Shown here in pieces: positions 10,740 through 17,726 of a DNA stretch of 17,726 nt. Made by a program: the position numbers and the translations under genes. Each line of letters begins with the position of its first letter. Within the stretch, counting starts at the first letter, position 1. Below the pieces are notes generated by a model. The model saw only the letters and a list, made by a program, of their open reading frames with translations, did no database searches and was not told where the DNA came from. Source of the stretch: Auxenochlorella pyrenoidosa. Lineage: Eukaryota; Chlorophyta; Trebouxiophyceae; Chlorellales; Chlorellaceae. The stretch is from the NCBI GenBank assembly GCA_001430745.1, contig KQ481938.1, forward strand, positions 543,886 to 561,611, read 5' to 3'.

Positions 10740-11318
10740 TGTTGCTCTAGTACCCCTTGGCCCTGTGGACTGTAAGCCTCACGTGTTGTTGAGAGCGGGG
10801 GTACTAGTGCTGCAGTGCTGGCGATGATGGTTGCAGTGGCGGTGGTGAGGAGTAGAGACATCACTACAATACAAACAGCCCTAGGGACTTGTTAGCGCCT
10901 ATGGAGGCAGGCTCTGGGAATTTACGCCAAGCTGGGCTGCTATCTGCCGCTATAAGCTTCTCCCAAGGGATGACTTCTTGCAACCATCGTCACGGGAGCT
11001 CAGCGGGCACTGCTCGCTTGTTCCCAGCCCCACGGAAGCTCACTGTCGTGCTCTATCGCTGAAGCATCATAGCCGTTAAAAAGTATTGGCTCACTTAATT
11101 CCGGGGCAGAAGCTCAGTCAGCTCGTCACACCGCATGCCGCGAGCGCTGCGCAGCGCTGTAACCTTGCAGCTGGGCAGAAGGTCGGTGATGTAGTCATCC
11201 TTTGCTGTTCCTCTTTTCATCCCTGTGCCTCATATCTTGCTTTGCACGGCAGGTAGCGCATTCTGCACTTTCCCAGCCGGCTCTGCAGAAAGCTGTGCTC
11301 GCCCACCCTAGCGCCAGC
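10740..11318. promoter_or_regulatory. Intergenic region between CCDC39 and the RidA-domain gene
   Basis: About 580 bases, less GC-rich than the genes, with an A/T-rich patch around 11072-11100. It should hold the CCDC39 3' UTR and the promoter and 5' UTR of the next gene. A long pyrimidine-rich stretch ending in GCACGGCAG (about 11195-11253) could be the acceptor of a 5' UTR intron. No coding exon is supported. Confidence 0.4.
10771..10775 (+). terminator. Candidate TGTAA polyadenylation signal of CCDC39
   Basis: TGTAA, the usual green-algal poly(A) signal, lies 32 bases after the TGA at 10737-10739. It would give a very short 3' UTR, so it may not be the main site. Confidence 0.35.
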
Positions 11319-14265
11319 ATGCCCATCTCGCAGCCCTGCACGACTAGAGAGTGCCAGGAGGCCGCCCTGGCCGCCATGCGTGCAGACAAGGAGCAGCAGC
11401 AGGGCGGAAATGGCCTGCCGCCCACCGCGGCTAGCGGCGGTGCCGCTGCCGGCACAGCAGGCACAACCGCAGCGCCTGTCAAGCCCAGTCCATTTGGGGG
11501 CAGCGGCAACGGGCCTGCTGCCGCCATCACGTCTGCCGTGCGAGCCGCCATCACCTCGCCCCCCGGCACGCCCGCCGCGGGCGCCGGCCGCATCGCCGCT
11601 ACCGGCTCGCTGGGGCGAGCTCCGGGCGGCAGCGGCGCATACAGCAGCGACAACCCCACCTCTCCTAGTGGGCCCACCTCCCCAAACCGCACGGTGCGCA
11701 CGTGCCTGCACAGCCGGCGGCCTGGCTAGTTTGCGATGCGGGACGAACGGCAGTCGCCGAGGCATGCTGGGCCTGCGCAGCGGCGGAAGCCTCGCTGCAC
11801 TGGTCAGGCTAGCCGCACAGCCAAGTCTTAAAACCCCAGCCCGCAGGTGCATCAGCTGTGCCTGCCTGTCTCCCTGCCTGCCCGCCGCCCCTACCTGCCC
11901 GCCTGCCCCCTTCCCCAGACCCCTCCCCCTCCCCCTTACACAATCGTCCCTGACCTCCCTCCCCCCAGGTGCGTTTCTCAGATGAGGACGAGGCGGCGCG
12001 GGACCACCTGCACGTGGGCCTGTCCTCCCGCACCTCGAGCGCGGTGGGTGGGCCCAGCGGGGCTGCGGCGGGCAAGGGAAAGGCACGGGCGCTGAGAGGG
12101 CTTGACAAGAGGGGTTCACCACGCCTCACAGGGAGACCTGCGTGGAGTCCCACCCCACAAACGCAGGGTTAGCGCCTACGGAATGCGTTTGCTGCCTGTG
12201 CTGCCTTAGCCGCGCCCGCCCACCCTCACCGCCACCCCACCCCGCTGAGCAGGACTCGCTGCATCGCAGCTACGACGCAGCCGCCGAGCGCAAAGAGAAG
12301 GAGCTGCCGCCCACCGCGGGGGGCTTCCATGTGCTGCGCACCGCTGGTGGGCGGGGCAGCGCGGCGTGGGGCATTGGGTTTGAGGAGGTCAGGAGGCCCC
12401 CGGGTGGCCGCCTGGCTGCCTCGCTGCGGCGGGGGGGAGCCGGAACGGCGGGTGGTCGCACCTGCCTTTGCAGGCCCCTTGCAACAGGTGGCAGGGGTCA
12501 CGCTGCTTGCAGTTGCCGCGCTTGCATCCAGGCGCAGAGATTGGCAGGCTGCCAGCTGAGTGCACCCTGGCGCGCCCCCCGGCGCGCTATCTGGCTGCCT
12601 GCGTGCGGAGCTCAGTGCTCCACGGAGGTCCTGGCTGCCGGCTCGCAGGCGGCAGGCTGGAGGCCGTGTCCAGCAGTGCGCGCTGGGAGGATGTGGTCGG
12701 GTACAGCCGCGCAGTGAAGCGAGGGCCCTTTGTCTTCGTGTCGGGTGAGCGAGCCTGCGGATCAGGCGCACAAAGAGGCCGTACCGTGCTGGCAGCACAG
12801 CTGCGAGGGACATGTGACCCGTTTGGTGGCCAAGCGTGCGCGCGCTGCCAGCAGGCTGGCCCCAGAATGCCGCGCTGGCGGTCATTTCTGTGCTTTGCTA
12901 CCCGATTAAACCTCCTTTGCCATGCCTCTGACTATTTAACATATTATTTGATAACCCATCCCCCTGCAGGCACCTCGGCCGTGGACCAGGTGCGTCTGCA
13001 GAGGGGCTGCCTGTCCTGAGAGCAACACACATGCCCGGCGACAGCACTGCTTTCAGTTCTGCGTGTCGCGGGTCCCGCCCAGCTGGCGTTGGCATGTGTC
13101 ACACCCTCACCCTGCCGCCCTGCCGCCCTGCCGCCCTGCCTCCTCCCCTGCCGCCCTGCCGTCCACCTGCTGCACACCATTAACGTGTCCACCGCAGGCC
13201 ACCGGGCGGGTCATGTTCCGGCGCGACCCTTTCAAGCAGACGCAGCTGGCCCTGACCATCATCGAAAAGGCTCTGGCGCAGGTGATGCATCCCAGGGTGG
13301 GCGTTGGGCAGAGCGGGTCAGGCCGGCAGGTTGCAGAGGCAGTGCTGCCACAGCTCGGGCGTCCTGGACCCGGCACAGCCAAGGCGGCACCCCCTCAGCC
13401 GCCTGCCAGCACAGCCTGCTCCTCCCATCTTGCCAGCGGGGCATGTCAGGTAGGCATGCAGCCAGTTGGACCGTCAGCCAGCCCTGCACGCAGCAGCGGG
13501 CCACGCGTACAAAAGCGCACAAAACCAAAGAGCCTAACCTGTGATTTCCATCCTTTTGAAAAACAACAGGTGGGCGCCTGCCTGGAGGACGTCGTCCGCA
13601 CCCGCCTGTTTGTGCGCAACTTGGCGCGCGACGGCGAAGCCATCAGCCGCGCTCACGGCAACGTGAGGGGGCCCGGGGGGTGTGCGGTGGTGCAGCGGCT
13701 GGCTGTAGGCTGCAGGGGGGCCGCTGGCTGGCTGGCTGGCTGGCTGTTGAATCCGTCTCAGTTCAAAAAGTCAAGACAGGCCCGGCGGGGGTGTTGCGCT
13801 GACAGTCCAGTGCGCCCAGTGCAAAGGCTGGCAGCCCTGGCGATTCCATGGCCGAATCCCATGGCACCACCCCGGCTCGCGCGCTGCGCAGGTGCTGGGC
13901 ACCGTCAAGCCGGCCAGCACCATGGTGGAGGTGGGCGGCCCTGCGGGCAGCTGGTCAGCGCTCATGCGCGTAACTTGGTTTGTAATACGGGCGACCCTGC
14001 TCCTGTGCCAGTGCACCTCCTCCCCGGCACCACCAGGCATCCCTCACTGCCCCAGCCGCCCGCCCCGCCGGCCCTGCTCCGGTGCACCCACCCTCCTGGT
14101 CACTGGGCATCCATGACTGCCTCGGCCGCCTGCCCTGCCAGCCCTGCAGGTGTCCCGCCCCGATTGCCCTGGCGGCCCGCCCCTCCGGCCCTGCAGGTGT
14201 CCCGCCTGGTGCACGACGACATCCTGGTGCTCATTGAGGCCGATGCTGTGGTGGGCGACTTCTGA
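11319..14265 (+). CDS. RidA/YjgF-family protein with a long disordered N-terminus carrying a PP1-docking-like motif
   Basis: Proposed exons: 11319-11693, 11969-12043, 12253-12387, 12474-12744, 12970-12989, 13198-13281, 13570-13662, 13892-13930 and 14197-14265, all phase-compatible (about 386 aa). If 12488-12655 is a further intron (phase-compatible, 168 nt) the product is about 330 aa. Residues 1-125 are Ala/Gly/Ser/Pro-rich with several S/T-P sites. RTVRFSDEDE is assembled across intron 1 and fits the PP1-docking pattern R-x-V-x-F followed by acidic residues. DSLHRSYDAAAERKEKEL follows. The C-terminal ~125 aa is a RidA domain: RWEDVVGYSRAVKRGPFVFV, DPFKQTQLALTIIEKALAQ, CLEDVVRTRLFV, KPASTMVEVSRL and IEADAV. 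RidA proteins form trimers and the archetype hydrolyses reactive enamine/imine intermediates. Here the Arg that holds the substrate carboxylate in E. coli RidA (Arg105) aligns with Ser, so imine deaminase activity is doubtful. The RidA half is secure; the fusion of the two halves is inferred, and two adjacent genes remain possible. Confidence 0.72.
13104..13163 (+). repeat. CCCTGCCG-type simple repeat before a RidA-gene exon
   Basis: Repeated CCCTGCCG units in the intron between the 20-base exon (12970-12989) and the exon at 13198. A GCTG run at 13722-13746 in a later intron of the same gene is similar in kind. Confidence 0.65.
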
Positions 14266-14926
14266 TGCGCAGGCAGCTGCCTTGGTCCACAGGATGGTCG
14301 GGAGGCCTCGAGCGAGGCCAGGGGGCGCCCAAGCACGCCAGCACACATGTGCTGCTGCCCGGCTGGCGCAGCAGTCGTTCATGCCTCGGGTGATGCGCCC
14401 GCCCCGCCTCTGCATGGCTGGCGGCAGGGATGCTTTTGCTGAGCCATGCAGTGCAGCCTAACTGCGGTGCTAGTTTTGCTCACACAACCAGCGTTTGGCC
14501 TCTGTCCTCGCACCAGCTCCTGCATGTGCGGCTACAGTTTATTCTTGCCGAGTGGCGCTCTGCTGGGATTTTTGCTTTAATGCACAACCGAGCAGCATCC
14601 TTTTTCCTGTGTGCATTTGCTGCGCTTTCATTCCGAGGCTGTCTGCCAACACATGCTGCTCAGTTTTCCTGCTCTGCACCCTTCGTTTTTGGGGCTGCGT
14701 TTTGATTTTTTCTACGGCTGCATGCTCCTCAAATACTCTGGTTCGGCACGTGAGAAATACACTGTCATGCACACACATAGTAGCAAGCAAGTCGAGGCAT
14801 GCGACCAGGCCAGGTAAATGGGCCCAGAGCAAAGTGTACCTGCAGTTCATTCGTCCTTGCCTCAAGCTACACGTCCAGCCGTTCATTGATGGGTGGTCTC
14901 ACGTCAGTCTGCTGCTGTCAATCTGC
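14266..14926. other. Convergent intergenic region, 3' ends of two genes
   Basis: About 660 bases between the stop of the RidA-domain gene and the stop of the small GCGKH gene on the other strand. It is noticeably richer in A and T from about 14560 to 14760, with T runs. No TGTAA signal and no supported gene. Confidence 0.45.
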
Positions 14927-15369
14927 TCACTGCACCGAGCAGGAGGCGCCGCCGTGCTCTGCGTCGTGCTGCGCCTGCGTCCAGGCCTTGCAGTGGCAGC
15001 GGTTGTCCTCGGGCACGCCCTGCACAGCGTGGCACAGCAGCGGAACCCAGGAGAGTCGGGAGGGTGGGTTGAGCAGCTCGAGAGGGGTGGCGGTCAGGAA
15101 GCGAGGCGTCACCTGCCTACCGGCTGCCATACCATGGGCGGTTTCCTGCGGCTGCACACACCAATGCGGGACTCAAAGCAATCAGCATGCTGTCATCGCT
15201 TGCCTGGAGCGCATAGTCAATGTGCTTGCCGCAGCCAACCTGCGGGGGACATATGGCGGGCTCGGTGAGCGGAGAAGCAATAAAAGTACTTCAAAAGCTA
15301 GGCAGCTCGGTGTCAGCCACTCACCCAAGTGGCTTTGCGGCACTTGAGGCATATGAACTTATGGCACAT
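14927..15369 (-). CDS. Small Cys/His-rich, probably zinc-binding protein (GCGKH type)
   Basis: Three minus-strand exons, 15369-15325, 15239-15204 and 15019-14927, join in phase 0 to a 57-aa protein. It starts MCHKFICLKCRKATW, continues VGCGKHIDYALQ and then GVPEDNRCHCKAW, with a short polar tail before TGA. The likely metal ligands are Cys/His in C-L-K-C (residues 7 and 10), G-C-G-K-H (18 and 21) and C-H-C (35-37). From memory, small eukaryotic proteins with a C-x2-C, W-x-G-C-G-x-H and C-x-C pattern exist, but I cannot name the family with certainty. The first intron has a GTGAGT donor; the second has a GCAAG donor and so is GC-AG. An acceptor CTGCAG at 15404 lies upstream of the ATG, so the first coding exon probably begins in 5' UTR (or the coding region extends to 15403 and beyond). 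The gene is convergent with the RidA-domain gene. Confidence 0.58.
15202..15203 (-). other. GC-AG intron donor in the small GCGKH gene
   Basis: The donor is CAG|GCAAGC, the sequence preferred by GC-AG introns. Joining it to the acceptor at 15020 gives YALQ|GVPEDNRCHC. No GT donor nearby keeps the frame as well. Confidence 0.55.
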
Positions 15370-15403
15370 CTGCTGCAGCGCGCACGTCCGCTGGGGTTGC
15401 CAC

Positions 15404-16359
15404 CTGCAGGTGTGGAGAGGGTGGGGTGCTTGCCACTTGCTGATGATGCGTATGGAAACAAAGAAACCAACAGTTGGTAAGGGTGCACCATGGGAGGGTG
15501 CAAGATCAGAGTGTTGAGGCAGCGGATGCAGCAGCACGGCAGCAGCAGGTGGCCATGGCGGCAGGGGCCGTGGCGGCACTGGCAGCTCCCCCCACCCGCA
15601 CCGTCGCCGGCGGATTTGAACTTCTGATCGCGATACTGCACGTTCCAGAACTGTCGGGCGGGCCGCTAGCCAGCAGACAGAGAACCGGTGCGCCTTGTGG
15701 ACGCTTGCGAAGATCACGGCGGCTGCAGAAGATGCGAAAGATCGTCTTGCAGAGGAGCAGCGCTTGCGATCTACAGACAGCGGTCGAGTGACGACAGGAG
15801 AAATGGTCACTGAGATGGTGCCGCCCCCTGTCCTGACGGTCATTGCGTACCAATTCTTCCACAGGTCCTGGCAGGCTTAATGTGGGAACAGGCAAATACA
15901 ACAGTCAACTCAAGAATAACATGAGCATTGCGACCTAAGTCGCTGCCGCAGCTGCTGCCAGGCTTCAAAGAGCAGCACGTGCAGCCCAGCAGGAACTGCC
16001 AACCTGCACAATCTTACTCTGATAAGCTGCTAACTGGTGCGCCTGTGCTGTGTTTTCCAACCAAGAGGCACCGCCTCAGCTCATACGCCCTCCTCTTTGC
16101 ACGATAACGATGACAGCCGTACTGGATTTGGCGGGCGAGTGCAAAATTGCCAAGAATGGAGAGAGTGGAATTGCCGGTAGGACGCGAGCCAGGCAGAATT
16201 GCAGGGTGAATGCGTACTGGATTGCAGGGCAATGTATGCACCATGCCAAAAACAATGAGAGTGGGATGTGCTGATAGAATGCGAGCCCGGCAGAAGTGCA
16301 GCATTGATTTCTGATCTAGTCGCGGTGCTGTTGACATCACGGCGGGGCTGTCAACACCC
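15404..16359. other. Intergenic region between the small GCGKH gene and ArsS
   Basis: About 955 bases. It should contain the ArsS 3' UTR and the promoter and 5' UTR of the small gene. Open frames on both strands (for example plus 15695-15880, beginning at a TTG) lack a start codon or family match. An imperfect repeat occupies 16154-16306. Confidence 0.4.
16154..16306. repeat. Imperfect direct repeat, two copies about 100 bases apart
   Basis: Copy 1 (about 16154-16207) and copy 2 (about 16252-16306) share the blocks GAGAGTGG, GCGAGCC-GGCAGAA and TGCAG in the same order. They lie just downstream of ArsS, in non-coding sequence. Relation to any mobile element is not shown. Confidence 0.5.
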
Positions 16360-17726
16360 TCAGCTGGTGGACCCCTGGCAGCCGCTGCCAGCACCGGCAG
16401 TGCAGCCAAAGCAGTGGCTGTCGACGGCGATGGCGTCGCCTGCGGGGAGGGGCCAGCGGCAGGCGGTGCAGCAGGCCTGGTGTTGCGGGGCGGGCAGGGT
16501 CAGGGTCCGCGGACGCAGCATCCGTGCATGCGCCCACCTGCTCGCCTCGCGCTGTGCAACACAGCAGGGCCCGCCGCGCGCGCTGCTCAGCATGCAGCGA
16601 AGCCCCAGGGCCGCCCCAGAGACGCCCCGCCCCATACAAGCTCGAGACAAGCCCCAGACAAGCCCCAGAGCAGCCCTCTGTGCTCACCCGTCAGGTCTGC
16701 CAGGCTGTCGAGGTCAAACACGGAGCGCCGGCCCGGGCGAGGCAGCCCCAGGCCCAGCTGCTGGTTGAAGTCGCAGTCGTACAGGCTGCAGGGGGGGCCA
16801 CCGGCAGGGCTGGGTGGGCTCGAGTTAGAGTCCGGGGGGGCAGGGCGGGCGGGCAGACAGGGGGCCGGGCAGACGTGCGAGGAGCCACTGAGGGGCCAGC
16901 AGCTCGCGCAGCGGCGGCTCCAGCTGGCGCGCCCTGCGATCGTTGCGCAGCCGCATGCAGGGAGCGCGTTCGCAGCGGCGGCCGAGGCGCCCGCAGCCTT
17001 GCCGGCCCCCAGCGTCCGCCCCCACCTGCCGTCCCAGCCCACGCTGAGGGTGTCGCGGCACATGAGTCCGTCTGCCGCTGCCGGGTTGAACGACTCCACC
17101 AGCAGCTGCATATACTCCTCCAGCCGGCCCCTGCAGGTCATACGCGGGTCGAACGAGACATCGTGGGGCGCAGGGGGTGGGGTGGGGTGGTGGGTGGGGG
17201 TGGGGGGGGGTGGGGGGTGGGGGTGCAATAGCATCATGTGGCTTCAACTTCATCACGTGGAAGACACCAGGGATGAGCTCCCTCCTGCGTGCGCTGCATC
17301 TCGAGTCGCGGGGGCTTGCAGCCAGCAGCAGCTGCATGCACATCCTCAGCAGAGGGCCCTGTGACACAAGCAGGCGTGCCTAGCAGCAGAGCAGTGGGTG
17401 CGCTGACAAGGTGTGCGGGCGCCATGCGCTGGCCAGGCACGCAAGCATGGGCAGCCCCTGCAGCACTCGCTGCTTGGCAAGGTGCCGCGGCGGCGATGCA
17501 GCCCTGAATGACAGCACATTTTATTTCATTCATTCCTTTCTTTTGGTCAATTCAGGTCCCTGCAGGCCTCCCTTTGCTTGGCGCTCACTCCTTGGCGAGA
17601 TGGTCGGCCCAGCGCTTGATGGGCATGTTGTTCAGGCAGAGCAGCGAGTTGAAGCGGATGCCGTAGCTGTCGGCCAGCTCCTGCATGGAAGGGGGTGGGT
17701 GGGTGGGGGTTATGGGGGTGAGAGTT
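16360..17726 (-). CDS. arsS: Radical SAM protein ArsS (arsenosugar biosynthesis type), C-terminal part
   Basis: Four minus-strand exons are visible: 17680-17589, 17130-17026, 16785-16688 and 16439-16360, phase-compatible, giving the last 124 residues. The intron before 17680 runs off the window, so the N-terminal radical SAM core with its CxxxCxxC cluster is not seen. Diagnostic motifs in order: SYGIRFNSLLCLNNMPIKR, GRLEEYMQLLVESFNP, GLMCRDTLSVGWDG, LYDCDFNQQLGL, SVFDLDSLADL and the end HCFGCTAGAGSGCQG before TGA. These are hallmarks of the Cys-rich C-terminal region of ArsS-type proteins (DUF3641). In cyanobacteria ArsS works after the arsenite methyltransferase ArsM, attaching an adenosyl-derived group to dimethylarsenic on the way to arsenosugars. 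The same role in this alga is inferred. The gene is rich in introns, so any bacterial origin is old. No ArsM-like neighbour is in the window. Confidence 0.87.
17163..17226. repeat. G/T-rich tract in ArsS intron
   Basis: Plus-strand G-runs with single Ts, which read as C-rich on the ArsS coding strand, within the intron 17588-17131 and ending about 30 bases before the exon at 17130. A similar tract at 17691-17718 precedes the exon at 17680. Confidence 0.6.

Noticed and set aside
11202..11318. Upstream extension of the RidA-domain gene with a hydrophobic leader-like start
   Set aside because: The frame begins with TTG, not ATG. The first ATG in frame is at 11319, and the upstream stretch looks like a pyrimidine tract ending in an acceptor.
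12468..13019. Continuous frame giving the RidA N-terminus a possible transit peptide starting at ATG 12468
   Set aside because: It is possible as a separate gene start, but it reads through intron-like sequence and has no promoter space; the spliced model joins the upstream exon in phase.
13063..14265. 400-codon frame over the RidA exons
   Set aside because: It reads straight through introns and misses the 13892-13930 exon, which is in another frame. Only parts of it are coding.
15313..15843. Minus-strand frame that would extend the small GCGKH protein upstream to ATG 15843
   Set aside because: The upstream part is Pro/Arg/Ala-rich shadow sequence crossing an obvious CTGCAG acceptor at 15404; the ATG at 15369 gives a compact Cys-rich protein.
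15695..15880. Plus-strand frame with a coding-looking peptide (LWTLAKITAAAEDAKDRL...)
   Set aside because: It starts with TTG, has no clear splice acceptor or family match, and is only about 60 codons long. It is kept as unexplained.
16414..17364. 316-codon plus-strand frame
   Set aside because: It is the complement of the ArsS exons and their repeat-rich introns; the ArsS motifs on the minus strand are decisive.
1..17726. Bacterial operon, prophage, CRISPR array, tRNA or rRNA
   Set aside because: Genes are interrupted by spliceosomal introns, no regular repeat-spacer array exists, and no tRNA cloverleaf or rRNA core sequence was seen.

Overview
The window looks like nuclear DNA of a GC-rich, intron-dense green alga. 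A trebouxiophyte such as a Chlorella relative would fit, but no species can be named. Genes are broken into many short exons by GT-AG introns whose acceptors are typically CTGCAG. Intron fillers are GC-rich and made of short repeats. No rRNA, tRNA, CRISPR array or transposase is visible.

Layout: (1) 1-4338, minus strand: two tandem paralogs with the same exon phases and mostly identical exon lengths. They encode an unfamiliar beta-rich domain protein ending in a basic stretch and a SUMO-interaction-like motif; the copy nearer position 1 runs off the window. (2) 4339-4964: divergent promoter region with two copies of TGTCC-N6-GGACA. (3) 4965-10739, plus: a complete 15-exon gene for CCDC39/FAP59, the coiled-coil ruler of motile cilia (about 982 aa). 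(4) 11319-14265, plus: a gene with a disordered, proline-directed N-terminus carrying a candidate PP1-docking motif, which by phase-compatible introns reads into a RidA/YjgF-family domain. (5) 15369-14927, minus: a small Cys/His-rich protein of about 57 aa, built from three exons, one intron being GC-AG. (6) 17726-16360, minus: the C-terminal part of a radical SAM protein of the ArsS (arsenosugar biosynthesis) type; the 5' part lies outside the window.

The genes do not form a pathway; this is an ordinary eukaryotic neighbourhood. The most distinctive items are the tandem SUMO-motif paralogs, a ciliary ruler gene in what may be a non-flagellate lineage, the RidA-like protein with an unusual N-terminus and no substrate-binding arginine, and the tiny GCGKH protein that ORF calling would miss. 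Exon boundaries were worked out by hand from splice signals, phase and, where possible, paralog or family alignment. No transcript data were available.
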